Notes: generated by a model from the letters alone, not told the origin. Positions 35,400 to 45,042 are shown, counted from the stretch's first letter. The stretch is DNA of 64,000 nt from Paenibacillus sp. FSL A5-0031 (GCF_001956295.1 NZ_MRTD01000025.1:36691-100690), one strand, 5' to 3'. Numbers and translations are program-made.

Positions 35400-36495
35400 T
35401 CACATGATTTCACTCATTACACAAACATTAAGAAGCAAAGAAGCACCCCATGCTGTTGCTAAATCTCCAAATAAAGAGATAGATGAAAAACCAAGTAATG
35501 GACCTGTAGCAGCCCCAAAATCAGTGACCATTGAGTATCCAGAAACTATTTTATGACGATTATGACCCGTTGAATACCGGAAAATTTTTGCGTCATTTAG
35601 CGTCATAAGTCCGGTAGATAACAACAATAGTAAGATCGTAACGCCTAGCCAAGCAACTATATTCATACTCAATGGAAACAAGATTAATAAGATGCTTACA
35701 GTAAAAGTTAATATCACAAGAAACCTATTTCCCGTGATGCTTTGATAGTTTACCTTGCCAATCCAAGGAACTAAGAGTGGATCAATACTTAATTTCACAG
35801 TTATTAGCAAACCGGTAATGGTGGCAGCTCCTATTAAAAGAATGCAATCCACTCATAATTTTGCGAACCAACCCAATAACTCATCGTTGTTTTTAGAAAT
35901 CCCTGAAAAATTAAAGTGAGTACGAATCCCATCACCATAAGTGAAATCAATTCAACATTGATAGCACTCCGCTTTTCAATAGACTTATTCGTATTTACAG
36001 GTGATCCTTCTAGCCTTCCTACAAGAAATAGGGTTAGAAATGCCAATACACCAAATACAATAAGAATATCATCTGAACCATAGAATGTTGAAACCAAGCC
36101 TCCAACTAACATCCCCACAAGTGCACCTATTCCCGATATACTATTATAAATACCGGATAGTCTTCCACCTTTTTAAATATTTTTTTCGATAGCCCATACC
36201 ACCTGCAGCTGTCCACCTTGCTTAAGAAAAGCCCAAGCTATTCCCCAATGCATCTTGCTATGAGAAGCACCCCGAAACCATTGAACAATCCGTAAATAGA
36301 TGTAGTATGAACAATAGCAATTGTTAAGCCTGTTTTTATTTCATACTTAGAGTAAAACCAACCAATAAGTGGGTGTATTGGGATTCGAACAAACCGATTA
36401 GTCGAGAGCAATACACCCACTTGCCATAAAGACTGAATGCCAAACTGCTCACCAAAGATAGGTAGTACTACATAAGGCATCGTATCTCCGAACAA
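35400..36495 (-). pseudogene. MFS transporter, broken by frameshifts and deletions
   Basis: Three pieces in different frames make an incomplete major facilitator: N-terminal PYVVLPIFGEQFGIQSLWQV with IHPLIGWFYSKYEIKTG (motif A-like) at 36238-36495, a middle piece at 35834-36118 and a C-terminal piece at 35400-35852. The gap at 36119-36237 holds further coding traces. No functional transporter can be made. It may have been a drug or sugar exporter; the substrate is unknown. Confidence 0.8.
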
Positions 36496-36857
36496 ACAGC
36501 CGTTATCGCAGCAATGAGCTTAACTTTTGTTTCTGCATTTATATTATTTTGTTTTATTCGCATCCAACGGTCGGTCCTCAGCACTAAGAATTAGTAACTT
36601 TTAACGCTGTCTTTGGTCGTGAAACGCTGCAAACGCCAGTTTCAGGCAAATGTATGTATTGCTGTGAATCGCATCGTAAATTCAGACATTCACTCCGTTA
36701 ATCTGCCCGTTAGTTCAACAAGGCTGCCGTTCTATGCCGGCAGCCTCGTCCTTAGAAAATCTATAATCTGAAAGGAAACTGACTTGATTAAAAAAGACAA
36801 TCAGCAGCCTTGAACGATAAAGTTCTAGACTACAACTTTATTATTGAATTTAAAGTA
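36496..36857. other. Gene-free stretch with one hairpin
   Basis: Contains the hairpin at 36721-36746 and the 3' flank of ctaG. No gene seen. Confidence 0.4.
36721..36746. terminator. GC-rich hairpin
   Basis: AGGCTGCCG pairs with CGGCAGCCT around an eight-base loop; only weak T-tracts follow. The same GGCTGCC core appears in hairpins at 20490 and 57330, perhaps a dispersed terminator-like repeat. Confidence 0.4.
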
Positions 36858-37640
36858 CTAATCCTCCACAAGTTCTCTTTTTCGCCATGCTGATACGAGT
36901 CGTGCGAGCGCATACGCAAGAGCTCCTTCTTGAACAAATTTCATGATGACACCGCCCAACTGTTGATCATCAATCGGACCAAGAAAAGCAGATAGCTGCT
37001 CAGCGTGTTCATAAGTTGCGTACATCGGTGAACCGGCGAAAATGATGACCGCGCAAGCAGGATACAGTAACAATCCGTTTAAGATCAGAACAGCCATTCT
37101 TTGCAGTTCCGGCAGACGGGCCAATTCTTTTGTCGGCGGCAGTATTGCAATCCAAATTTGCAAGATCAGAATGGTTAAGATACCATGAAGTAACATTCCC
37201 CAACTTGTACTCATCAAAAAATCAAATACTACTGGAAAATGATAAAAAGAGAGCAACGTATTAAAAACAAGTGCCATAAGAAAGGGATTTATGCCCATTA
37301 GAAAATATCGCACTATGCGATTCTTGAGCAAGGTTGAATAGAACCAATCCGGTAATCCCACCAAAAGGAATAAGGGAAAAACAAAAAAAAGCAAGGATTG
37401 CTGGAGCATGTGTGCGCTGAATAAATAGGAATGACCAAGGGCATTTAACGGCCCCATGCTAATATACAATACCATCATGCTTAGAAAAAAACTGACTATT
37501 TTCTTGGTAGGGAACCGTTCATTTTGGTTTTTCATACGAATAAGAAATAGATACAAACAACTTACGATAATCAAAATTATAATCGTACCTGGGCTGATTA
37601 ATTCTACCGCTAAACCTTGGTTATTCTGGCCATGATTCAT
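36858..37640 (-). CDS. ctaG: Cytochrome oxidase assembly protein CtaG (caa3_CtaG family)
   Basis: 260 residues with seven membrane helices. The conserved features SAHMLQQSLLFFVFPLFLLV and YHFPVVFDFLM, HGILTILILQIWI and the final LGPIDDQQLGGVIMKF match CtaG of Bacillus, which is needed to assemble the copper centre of caa3 oxidase. GGAGAAAACT precedes ATG 37640. Its presence next to a thioredoxin-like protein fits oxidase or copper-centre assembly. The only oxidase here is qox, a quinol oxidase, so CtaG may serve it or one elsewhere. Confidence 0.9.
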   Translation of the reverse strand: MNHGQNNQGLAVELISPGTIIILIIVSCLYLFLIRMKNQNERFPTKKIVSFFLSMMVLYISMGPLNALGHSYLFSAHMLQQSLLFFVFPLFLLVGLPDWFYSTLLKNRIVRYFLMGINPFLMALVFNTLLSFYHFPVVFDFLMSTSWGMLLHGILTILILQIWIAILPPTKELARLPELQRMAVLILNGLLLYPACAVIIFAGSPMYATYEHAEQLSAFLGPIDDQQLGGVIMKFVQEGALAYALARLVSAWRKRELVED

Positions 37641-37815
37641 AGTTTTCTCCTATCCCGTAGCATTTTATATGGTCGATGTAGTCTTGGTTTGCAGCTTTAA
37701 TATGTTCATTAGATTATAGGCGATAAGTGGAAGCAATGATGACCGCCACCTCCCACTAAAATTTCACAAAAAATGAAGTCACTTAAGAATCACAATTGAT
37801 CTAATATCGATCTCA

Positions 37816-38349
37816 TTAATTACTGAACAAATTTTCCACTCTCTCATTGATGTCACGCTCAGTCATACCACCGACATAAATTTCCATTATCGTCCCGTCT
37901 GCTTTTACAAAATAGGTCGTTGGGTAAGCTTTTAGACCAAATCGTCTTTCAGTAACCCTATTCCGATCACGTAAGATGGTATACTCTAATTCGAATTTTC
38001 GTAAGAAGTTCCTAACTGTTAAGTCATCTTCACTTAAATTAATTGCAAGAACTTTTAGTCCTTTACTGCCCCACTTTTCATATTGCCGCTGAAACTCAGG
38101 CATTTCCTTGACACATGGCGGGCAAAAGGTTCCCCAAAAATTAATAATATAAGGTTTTCCTTTATAATCAGATAGACTGTGTAAGTTCCCTTCCATATCT
38201 GCTAGTTCTACTGCCGGAGGCTCTCCACCTACTAGAGGATAATTGTTTGTTTTTATAAAGGTCTTTCCTATGGCAAATCCGCCTACCAATAAAACGATTA
38301 ATAGAATAGAAATTTGAACAATCTTACGATTTGACCCTGTCAGTTTCAT
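37816..38349 (-). CDS. Membrane-anchored thiol-disulfide oxidoreductase (ResA/StoA/TlpA type)
   Basis: About 177 residues. An N-terminal anchor (ISILLIVLLVGGFAIG) precedes a thioredoxin fold with active site WGTFCPPCVKEMP and the cis-proline region KAYPTTYFV. ResA and StoA reduce cysteines of apocytochrome c or spore proteins outside the membrane; CPPC matches StoA more than ResA (CEPC). ATG 38349 has GGGGTG six bases upstream. It lies between ctaG and the NlpC/P60 gene, all in one direction, consistent with respiratory-complex maturation. Confidence 0.87.
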   Translation of the reverse strand: MKLTGSNRKIVQISILLIVLLVGGFAIGKTFIKTNNYPLVGGEPPAVELADMEGNLHSLSDYKGKPYIINFWGTFCPPCVKEMPEFQRQYEKWGSKGLKVLAINLSEDDLTVRNFLRKFELEYTILRDRNRVTERRFGLKAYPTTYFVKADGTIMEIYVGGMTERDINERVENLFSN

Positions 38350-38426
38350 TACCGACACCCCATAAATGTTGTTTTTTTATTGCATGAAAAAGGACGGTTA
38401 TGAATATCTAACCGTCCATCGTTTAA

Positions 38427-38903
38427 TTATTTTGACTCCATCACTGCAGTAAAAGTATCTTCCTTAACCACACGTCGCGCCGTTACATAACGCTTTTCAT
38501 AGTAATCATCACTCAACTTGCTAATGGTAACTCCTTTACTTGAAGAAGAATGTGCGAACTTTCCTTCTCCTATGTAAATACCGGCGTGAGAGATTCCTCT
38601 TCCACTTGTGTTAAAGAATACGAGATCACCCTCACGTAGCTCCTCTTTATCGACTTTATTGCCAACCTCAGCCTGCGACTTAGATGTTCTTGGTAAATTC
38701 ACATCAAACTGATTAAAGATATGTAAGATAAACCCGGAACAATCAAAACCCTTAACCGTTGTGCCACCCCACTTATATGGAGTACCGATGACTTCATTTA
38801 CTGAATCTGTCAGCTCTGATGATGCGGACTTCTCTGCGAGCACGCTCCCTCCACCGATAAATAACATCATGCATGACAAAAAAACAACTAAACGCTTTTT
38901 CAA
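38427..38903 (-). CDS. Secreted NlpC/P60 (C40) wall hydrolase
   Basis: 158 residues. The signal peptide ends near VLAEKSA. The NlpC/P60 domain has the catalytic Cys in GFDCSGFILHIF, His in ISHAGIYIGEGKF and a third His in FAHSSSSKGV. It cleaves D-Glu to diamino-acid bonds in peptidoglycan stems. TTG 38903 follows GGGAGAAG. The 5' leader is a c-di-AMP riboswitch, which in Bacillus shuts off such hydrolases when c-di-AMP is high. Length fits the minimal single-domain family. Confidence 0.9.
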   Translation of the reverse strand: MKKRLVVFLSCMMLFIGGGSVLAEKSASSELTDSVNEVIGTPYKWGGTTVKGFDCSGFILHIFNQFDVNLPRTSKSQAEVGNKVDKEELREGDLVFFNTSGRGISHAGIYIGEGKFAHSSSSKGVTISKLSDDYYEKRYVTARRVVKEDTFTAVMESK

Positions 38904-38918
38904 AACTGCTTCTCCCTT

Positions 38919-39035
38919 CGTTGCCTACGAGGTTAGCTTATGGGTTCGGTTGAAGATCCCTATGCTAAGGATTTTCCTTAAGCAATTCACCCTAGATGGT
39001 TCCCCCGTTTCCAATATACAAGAATTAGGCATTTT
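38919..39035 (-). promoter_or_regulatory. ydaO-yuaA riboswitch (c-di-AMP)
   Basis: The minus strand gives, in order, GGGGGAACCA, AGGGTGAAT, CCGAACCC and AGCTAACCTCGTAGGC, the conserved blocks of the ydaO-yuaA class. It ends about 15 bases before the NlpC/P60 start, where it can form an expression platform. In this class c-di-AMP binding turns the gene off, linking wall hydrolysis to osmotic and potassium state. Confidence 0.85.
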
Positions 39036-39106
39036 ATTAGACTACACATTATAGTTTAATTCGATCATTTTAGTCATAATCCTCCAAAAAGTTTATTAGA
39101 ATACTT

Positions 39107-39247
39107 TCATATTTCATCATCATTTCTTTCAAATTGTCTTTTAGTCGTTTGCCCAGATTGAGACGATCTTACAGATTTCACAACAATGAAAGGCAATATA
39201 ACCGCGACAATAGTAATAATGGCAAAAAAGACAATAACCTGTGACAC
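39107..39247 (-). CDS. Small single-pass membrane protein, 46 residues
   Basis: GTG 39247 lies behind GGAGG (GAAGGAGGATTACAAGTG). The peptide has one strong helix (QVIVFFAIITIVAVILPFIV) and a basic, polar C-terminus (VRSSQSGQTTKRQFERNDDE). It lies between the M56 peptidase gene and the riboswitch. No family recognised; it resembles small membrane subunits or regulators. Confidence 0.65.
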   Translation of the reverse strand: MSQVIVFFAIITIVAVILPFIVVKSVRSSQSGQTTKRQFERNDDEI

Positions 39248-39313
39248 TTGTAATCCTCCTTCATTCATTAAACTACGGGCAATAGTTTATTGCGGCATAA
39301 AAAATATCCTACT

Positions 39314-39350
39314 TAAAAAAATGGGGGGAACGTCCTTGGACGAATCCCCA
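39314..39350 (-). terminator. Terminator of the BlaI-M56 operon
   Basis: GGGGATTCGTCC pairs with GGACGTTCCCC, followed on the minus strand by CCATTTTTTTAAG. Confidence 0.75.
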
Positions 39351-39356
39351 TCCTTA

Positions 39357-40229
39357 TTAATTCAAGCACCTTCCAATTAAAAACAAAGACATCATAATTA
39401 ATACGACAAAAGAAATAATCAAAGTTTTTCGGTTAGTCATTGAAATGCTTATATCGCCGGAAGGATCTATAATTTGTTTGATTCGATAATTAACGGCTTC
39501 ATTTGCAAAATGTGTCCCGGCTCCTGCAACTGAATTTTTATGGCTCTTAATTAGTGATAACAGTACTTGACCTATTGGCGCCTCAGTGCTCATCCGGCTA
39601 ATAGCATATCGATCTGCCAAAAGCTCTGTCCATATAGCATAATAATGAGTGAGATCCTTAATGACGGGTACAAAGGCAAGTCCCTTACTTAATAAAGTTA
39701 GAAAATTCATTTGTAGTGGGTGGTACGACTTACAATGATAAAGTTCATGAAATAGGATCGCTTCAATTTCTTCATCATTAAATCGAGCAATAGCTCCAGT
39801 TGATATAAGGATCCTTGGTTTCAATAAGCCAAATGACAACGCAACAAAAGCGGATTCTTTGATGACAATTATCTCAGTTTTTTTGAAATTTAATCGACGA
39901 TTCCAGTTCATGGATAATATTGAATCGTACCTGTCTCTAACGTAACGCTTCAATCTGATATGAAGAATCCACTGTACAGCAGAATGATAGACACTGACTA
40001 TTAAAAGATAAACAATGAACCCATTAAAAAGACTTTCCATGACAATATGATTTGAAGCAATATCACGGATGATCGCTATTGCTAGCTCTCCTCCGTTTGA
40101 TGCATTTGGAACATCATATAATTGATGGACGACATTGTATCCCATTTGCAACAAAATCCAGCTCACTAGAAGAAAGATAAAAGCAAGTGCAACTTTAGGT
40201 TTGAACGGCATCTCAAATAGCTTAATCAT
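39357..40229 (-). CDS. M56 family membrane metallopeptidase (BlaR1/MecR1-like)
   Basis: 290 residues. Membrane helices near 12-30 and 60-80 flank the zinc protease core with HELYHCKSYHPLQ (HExxH) near residue 173 and ELLADRYAIS (third ligand Glu). A final helix (TLIISFVVLIMMSLFLIG) ends the protein. It lacks the penicillin-binding sensor domain of BlaR1. Its ATG overlaps the BlaI stop by four bases. In BlaI/BlaR systems the peptidase clears the repressor; what signal drives this short version is unknown. A terminator follows directly. Confidence 0.88.
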   Translation of the reverse strand: MIKLFEMPFKPKVALAFIFLLVSWILLQMGYNVVHQLYDVPNASNGGELAIAIIRDIASNHIVMESLFNGFIVYLLIVSVYHSAVQWILHIRLKRYVRDRYDSILSMNWNRRLNFKKTEIIVIKESAFVALSFGLLKPRILISTGAIARFNDEEIEAILFHELYHCKSYHPLQMNFLTLLSKGLAFVPVIKDLTHYYAIWTELLADRYAISRMSTEAPIGQVLLSLIKSHKNSVAGAGTHFANEAVNYRIKQIIDPSGDISISMTNRKTLIISFVVLIMMSLFLIGRCLN

Positions 40230-40648
40230 TTGCTCTTTATCTCATTGATTCTATTTTGGAGCGTCTGAATCAGCTCAGGATCTGCACCATCCAGCGAATC
40301 AATAAAATGATTAACAATTACTGAGCCGAAATCCTCAATAAGTCCGTTTGTTACAACTTTTGTCTGTTCCATGATGAATTGATCTTTACTTTGAACCGGA
40401 TAAAAGAACGTCAAGCGGTTCCGTCCACCACCCGAGGTTTCCTTGTACAAATGTCCTTTTTCAGCTAGTCGGATTATGACGGTCATGACCGCATTAATAG
40501 AAATGGGATTCTCGTTATTAATAATTTCATGAGCCTGCTTAATTGTAAGCTTTTCTTTTTCCCACATGATGTTCATGACTTTGACTTCAAGAGAGCCGAA
40601 AAAACGACTTAATCCTTCTTCATGTAAATTTAATTTTTTGATTTTCAT
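40226..40648 (-). CDS. BlaI/MecI/CopY-family repressor
   Basis: 140 residues. The winged-helix domain (about 15-85) shows LEVKVMNIMWEKEKLTIKQA and NAVMTVIIRLAEKGHLYKE, typical of BlaI. The C-terminal helix forms the dimer and holds the protease-sensitive region. GAGGAGAA precedes ATG 40648. It is coupled to the M56 peptidase. Neighbours are wall hydrolase, oxidase and copper genes, so it may control wall stress or redox genes rather than a beta-lactamase, none of which is seen. Confidence 0.88.
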   Translation of the reverse strand: MKIKKLNLHEEGLSRFFGSLEVKVMNIMWEKEKLTIKQAHEIINNENPISINAVMTVIIRLAEKGHLYKETSGGGRNRLTFFYPVQSKDQFIMEQTKVVTNGLIEDFGSVIVNHFIDSLDGADPELIQTLQNRINEIKSK

Positions 40649-40669
40649 GCGCGGATTCTCCTCTCAAGA

Positions 40670-40990
40670 ATCTATTATATCTCACTTTTGTGCTCATCAG
40701 ATTTAATACTCACATAGTAGGTTTTTCTTTTTACTCCTTCGGTATAGCATCCTTCCTTAAGCGGGCATCTCTTGCATAGCTCTACAACGAAGAGGTATGT
40801 GTGGGTTTATTGCCGTACTTTCCGAATCGCCATATGGCCGGCCTTACACATACATACTCGCGTTCTTGCATCACCCACACCTTATGATGTCTTAATTATA
40901 CAGTAAAAAGGGTACAATCTCCTCAATTTATTGAGGGACCGTACCTTTTGACAACAGAACGCGCTCCATTGCTATGTCTATTATTTCTTA
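40670..40990. other. Gene-free stretch with a possible transposase trace
   Basis: Minus strand 40727-40787 reads LCKRCPLKEGCYTEGVK, resembling the Cys-rich segment of IS1182-type transposases, without further support. A terminator lies at 40905-40949. Confidence 0.35.
40905..40949 (-). terminator. Terminator of the qox operon
   Basis: AAAAGGTAC pairs with GTACCCTTTT with an inner CCTCAAT/ATTGAGG stem; T-rich sequence follows on the minus strand. Confidence 0.75.
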
Positions 40991-40994
40991 TATT

Positions 40995-41297
40995 TTAGTG
41001 CATTTGGTTCAATACCCATATACTTCCTACAACAATCACAATTGCAATAAAAGCAGCAGAAATCATCTTACCAATTTGCCAAATTCCGTGTTCTCCTTCC
41101 GATACGTGCATAAACATAAATAACTGAATTGCTGCTTGGATAAACGCTAGTGAAAACACAAGAATAACAATCGTTCTATACGTTAAATCTGAACGTATAC
41201 CTATCCAAACTGCTATAAAAGTTAAAGCAATAGATAGGAGGAAACCAATAACCTGCGACCATGGAAAATGATTGCGATTAACTGTTTTATTTACCAT
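40995..41297 (-). CDS. qoxD: Cytochrome aa3 quinol oxidase subunit IV
   Basis: 100 residues, three membrane helices, with SQVIGFLLSIALTFIAVWIG and QAAIQLFMFMHVSEGEHG, typical of subunit IV. ATG 41297 shares one base with the qoxC stop (TAATG), so translation is coupled. Helps assemble the oxidase. Last gene of the operon, followed by a terminator. Confidence 0.93.
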   Translation of the reverse strand: MVNKTVNRNHFPWSQVIGFLLSIALTFIAVWIGIRSDLTYRTIVILVFSLAFIQAAIQLFMFMHVSEGEHGIWQIGKMISAAFIAIVIVVGSIWVLNQMH

Positions 41298-41905
41298 TAT
41301 CCCACCATCCCTAATAGGTATACACCTGTAAAGACGAAAATCCATACAAAGTCTAAAAAGTGCCAGTATAAACTGGAGACAAAAACCTTTTTAGCAGTAT
41401 CTGGAGTTAAACCTCTTTTAAGCACTTGCATTATAATTAATATTATCCAACCGATACCAAGTGATACATGAAGCCCATGTGTTCCAGTTAGAAGATAAAA
41501 AGAAGACCAGAAAGCATTTGTACCCAGATTAGCACCTTCATTTACCAAGTGCACAAACTCAGAAACTTCCATATATAGAAATCCTAAACCGAATAATAAT
41601 GTGATAATCAACCAAGTAATCATTGATTTAACGTTGTTTCTTCTCATCTCATTAATCGCCAAACCAGAAGTGAAACTGCTTGTTAATAAAATTAACGTCA
41701 TAATTATTGTATTATTTAAGTCAAAAACCTCATTCGGCAGCGGACCTCCAACTGTGCCATTTTTAAGGGCAAAATATGCCGCAAATAAAGTAGCAAATAA
41801 AGAGACTTCCGCACCCAAGAAAATCCAGAATCCAAATATGTTCAGTCTACCTGTTTCAGACTGATATTCCATGGGCGTGTTTGGACTTGCATTATTATTT
41901 GCCAT
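41297..41905 (-). CDS. qoxC: Cytochrome aa3 quinol oxidase subunit III
   Basis: About 202 residues with five membrane helices. FGFWIFLGAEVSLFATLFAA, the glutamate-bearing MEVSEFVHL region, and YWHFLDFVWIFVFTGVYL near the end match COX3/QoxC. ATG 41905 is chosen since GGAGG lies about nine bases upstream and the next gene ends five bases away; the ORF start 16 codons earlier lies inside qoxB. Subunit III stabilises proton uptake to the catalytic subunit. Confidence 0.94.
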   Translation of the reverse strand: MANNNASPNTPMEYQSETGRLNIFGFWIFLGAEVSLFATLFAAYFALKNGTVGGPLPNEVFDLNNTIIMTLILLTSSFTSGLAINEMRRNNVKSMITWLIITLLFGLGFLYMEVSEFVHLVNEGANLGTNAFWSSFYLLTGTHGLHVSLGIGWIILIIMQVLKRGLTPDTAKKVFVSSLYWHFLDFVWIFVFTGVYLLGMVG

Positions 41906-41909
41906 AAAC

Positions 41910-43871
41910 TCACGCCTCCTTTTGAAACGTTTGTTCCAATTTTTTAATTTCATCTACACTAACATAATATCCTTCATCTTCTTTATGTGAGCGGAGTGAA
42001 CGAAGTACCAAACAAGCAAGCACACCTATCCCGCCAAGTATAGCCATCCACCACAATTCAAACACTAATCCGAAACCTGCAACGAAGAAAAGAACTGACA
42101 TAACAAACGGCGTAGATGCGTTACTAGGCATATGAATCGGTTTATACTCCATATTTTCTTTCTTTATTTCTTTGTTCTCCTGTTTCATGTGCCAAAATGC
42201 ATCTAGTTCTTTAACCTCAGGAACTACCGCGAAATTATAATACGGAGGTACCGCTGTTGTGGTCGCCCACTCTAACGTACGTCCGTTCCACGCATCTCCC
42301 GTCGTTTCTCTTTTGGCATTGCGCATACTATAATTTACGTTGTAAACCAAGATCACAAAGCCAATTCCCATACCAAGGGCCCCAATGCTGGAAACAACAT
42401 TTAATGCAGTCCATCCATCTTCCGGAACGTAAGTATATACACGTCTCGGCATACCTGCAAAGCCTAGTAAGAACTGAGGCAGGAAGCAGACATTAAATCC
42501 AATCGCAAAGAACCAAAACGCCAACTTTCCAAGTCGTTCATTCATTTTATGCCCAAACATTTTTGGATACCAATACACAAAGCCTGCGAAGCAAGCAAAT
42601 ACAACTCCGGCAATTAACGTATAATGAAAATGAGCAACAAGGAAGTAATTGTTATGATATTGAAAGTCTGCTGCTGCCATTCCAAGCATAACACCTGTTA
42701 CCCCTCCAATAATGAATGTCGGAATAAACGCTAGCGCCCACATCATTGCTGCAGTAAATTGTATTCGGCCCTTGTATAGGGTACCAAGCCAATTAAAGAT
42801 TTTTATACCTGTTGGTATGGCAATTGCCATCGTGGTTATTGAGAATACATTGTTTAAGGCTGCGCTCCCTCCCATTGTAAAGAAATGGTGAACCCAAACA
42901 AGGAAGCTTAAGCCTGAAATAACAACTAGAGAAATAATCATCGATTTATAGCCAAACAATGTTTTTCTTGCAAAGGTTGCTATAACCTCTGAGAAGATCC
43001 CGAATGCGGGCAATACAACAATGTATACCTCAGGATGTCCCCACAACCAGAAAAAGTTTGACCAGAGCATTGGATTACCGCCGTCAGTCAGTGTAAAGAA
43101 ATGCGTTTCAAATAATCTGTCAAATGTCATTAACCCTAAAGTAACAGTTAATATTGGAAATGCAAAAACAATAATAAACGAAGTGATCAACGTTGTCCAA
43201 GTGAACATCGGTATACGCAGTAATGTCATGCCAGGTGTACGCATTTTAATAATCGTTACAATAAAGTTAATACCCGTTAACAGTGTACCAATCCCTGAAA
43301 CCTGTAAACCTAGTAAATAATAATTTATTCCTGGTCCAGGACTTCCCTCAATAGCTAATGGAGCATAGTTTGTCCAACCGGCATCGGGTGATCCGCCAAA
43401 AACAAAGGAGACGTTAAAAAGGATTGCTCCAAAGAAGAATGACCAGAAACTTAAATTATTTAAATATGGAAAAGCTACATCTCTTGCTCCTATTTGTAAA
43501 GGAACAACGACGTTCATCAATCCGAGTAGAAACGGCATAGCCATAAATAAAATCATGATAGTACCGTGTGTTGTAAAAATCTCATTATAATGCTGTGCTG
43601 ACAAGAATGTATTATTAGGCACTGTTAATTGAGCTCTCATTAACAATGCATCCACACCGCCACGGAAAAGCATCAACAAGGCAGCAATGATATACATGAT
43701 TCCAATTCGTTTATGGTCGACAGATGTTATCCACTCTGTCCAAAGCCATTTCCATTTTTTAAAGTAAGTAAGAACAAACACGATTCCAATCATTGTTAAT
43801 AAAATGGAAATATTCGCTCCAAGAATCATTGGATCATTTAGAATTAAATTATCCTTTATAAAATTAAACAT
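41910..43871 (-). CDS. qoxB: Cytochrome aa3 quinol oxidase subunit I
   Basis: 653 residues, about 15 membrane helices. The haem-copper core is complete: HGTIMILFMAMPF, WLWGHPEVYIVVLPAFGIFS (cross-linked His-Tyr and K channel), VWVHHFFTMGG (copper B His pair) and NYFLVAHFHYTLIAG (haem His ligands). It reduces oxygen to water with quinol electrons and pumps protons. RBS GAAGGGAC precedes ATG 43871. Second gene of qoxABCD. Confidence 0.97.
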   Translation of the reverse strand: MFNFIKDNLILNDPMILGANISILLTMIGIVFVLTYFKKWKWLWTEWITSVDHKRIGIMYIIAALLMLFRGGVDALLMRAQLTVPNNTFLSAQHYNEIFTTHGTIMILFMAMPFLLGLMNVVVPLQIGARDVAFPYLNNLSFWSFFFGAILFNVSFVFGGSPDAGWTNYAPLAIEGSPGPGINYYLLGLQVSGIGTLLTGINFIVTIIKMRTPGMTLLRIPMFTWTTLITSFIIVFAFPILTVTLGLMTFDRLFETHFFTLTDGGNPMLWSNFFWLWGHPEVYIVVLPAFGIFSEVIATFARKTLFGYKSMIISLVVISGLSFLVWVHHFFTMGGSAALNNVFSITTMAIAIPTGIKIFNWLGTLYKGRIQFTAAMMWALAFIPTFIIGGVTGVMLGMAAADFQYHNNYFLVAHFHYTLIAGVVFACFAGFVYWYPKMFGHKMNERLGKLAFWFFAIGFNVCFLPQFLLGFAGMPRRVYTYVPEDGWTALNVVSSIGALGMGIGFVILVYNVNYSMRNAKRETTGDAWNGRTLEWATTTAVPPYYNFAVVPEVKELDAFWHMKQENKEIKKENMEYKPIHMPSNASTPFVMSVLFFVAGFGLVFELWWMAILGGIGVLACLVLRSLRSHKEDEGYYVSVDEIKKLEQTFQKEA

Positions 43872-43886
43872 CTTGTTCGTCCCTTC

Positions 43887-44861
43887 TTAATGGTTCGAGT
43901 GAGAACCATTATTTGAAACCGTCTCTTCATTTTCGTTATCTTCGTTGCCATCCGCTTTTACTTTAATTCCTTTTACTTCAACACCATATTTCTCACGAAT
44001 GTTCATTGCATATTCGGAATCATTGCCATGATCTACAAATTCCAAATGAGTGGATGAAAATGTCATTTCATCAACTGTTTCAGGCAACATTAATTTTTCA
44101 TAGGTTTCTTCAACTAATTTTGGCGCGTTTTCTTGTGTTTTTTTCACCCAATCTTGATAACTTGCCTCTTCTAAGGCTACAAAATTAAACAGTTGATGTG
44201 CCATACCTGCACCTGTGAAATTAGAGTTCATGCCTTTATATTCTCCTGGCTCATCTGCCTGCAGATATTGATCATTTACCATTCCTGGCATCCCATATAT
44301 TTGACCACCTAACTGTGGAACCCAGAAAGAAACCATAGAATCTGCAGCAGTAACTTTAAAGAGAATCGGGTGATCTTCAGGAACGTTTACGTAATTAACG
44401 GTTTCAATATTTTCCTTCGGATAACTGAATATCCATTTCCAGTCAGCGGCAGTAGCATAGATAACGATAGGTTCTTTGTCAATAGTTGATTTCGGTGGTT
44501 CTTTCAATTCATAGAGAGCCTTAGCATTGGGAATCGATAATGCAGTTACAATTATAATCGGAATGATCGTCCAGATGATTTCCAATTTCGTGCTGCCGTG
44601 CATATCCGGTTTATAGTTTTTGTTATTAAAATTTTTGCGATCACGGTATTTTGTCAGCATAAATGCAAACAAAGCAAAAACAATGATAAGGATAGCAAGC
44701 ATAAAGTAGATTGAAAACATAATCAGATCCTTTTGGATTGCTCCAACTGGTCCTTTAGGATCTAATATAATTAGGTCGCTGCGAACACCTAATGCAGCTA
44801 TTACAATCAGTGAAATTAAACTTATCATTACAATTAACCATGGTTTAACATTTTTGAACAT
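43887..44861 (-). CDS. qoxA: Cytochrome aa3 quinol oxidase subunit II
   Basis: 324 residues. Two N-terminal membrane helices precede a cupredoxin-like domain with DWKWIFSYPKENIETVNYV and SFWVPQLGGQIYGMPGM. There are no CuA cysteines, which marks a quinol oxidase rather than a cytochrome c oxidase. LDPKGPVG matches B. subtilis QoxA, but the lipobox Cys of that protein is absent (GVRSDLIILDPKG). The C-terminus is acidic. AAGGAAGGTGAA precedes ATG 44861. An ArsR-type operator lies about 160 bases upstream. Confidence 0.95.
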   Translation of the reverse strand: MFKNVKPWLIVMISLISLIVIAALGVRSDLIILDPKGPVGAIQKDLIMFSIYFMLAILIIVFALFAFMLTKYRDRKNFNNKNYKPDMHGSTKLEIIWTIIPIIIVTALSIPNAKALYELKEPPKSTIDKEPIVIYATAADWKWIFSYPKENIETVNYVNVPEDHPILFKVTAADSMVSFWVPQLGGQIYGMPGMVNDQYLQADEPGEYKGMNSNFTGAGMAHQLFNFVALEEASYQDWVKKTQENAPKLVEETYEKLMLPETVDEMTFSSTHLEFVDHGNDSEYAMNIREKYGVEVKGIKVKADGNEDNENEETVSNNGSHSNH

Positions 44862-45022
44862 ATTAGTTCAGTTCACCTTCCTTTCTAATTGGGGGCATGC
44901 TTGCAGCTCAAAGATTATGCTACTACAATTAAACTATGTTTTGTAGTCTAATAATACGATGTCATGAGATAGACAATTTTTGTTCACCAGCCTTACACAA
45001 GTCGATCATATCTTGTTCACAA

Positions 45023-45042
45023 ATATGAATACATGCTCATAT
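45023..45042 (-). promoter_or_regulatory. ArsR/SmtB-type operator in the qox promoter region
   Basis: Minus strand ATATGAGCATGTATTCATAT differs at one base from the cadA operator at 53624. It lies about 160 bases before qoxA, beside a candidate promoter TTGATA-17-TGTATT. Confidence 0.65.

Noticed and set aside
39357..40648. Beta-lactam resistance operon (blaI-blaR1)
   Set aside because: The M56 protein lacks the penicillin-binding sensor domain and no beta-lactamase gene is present.
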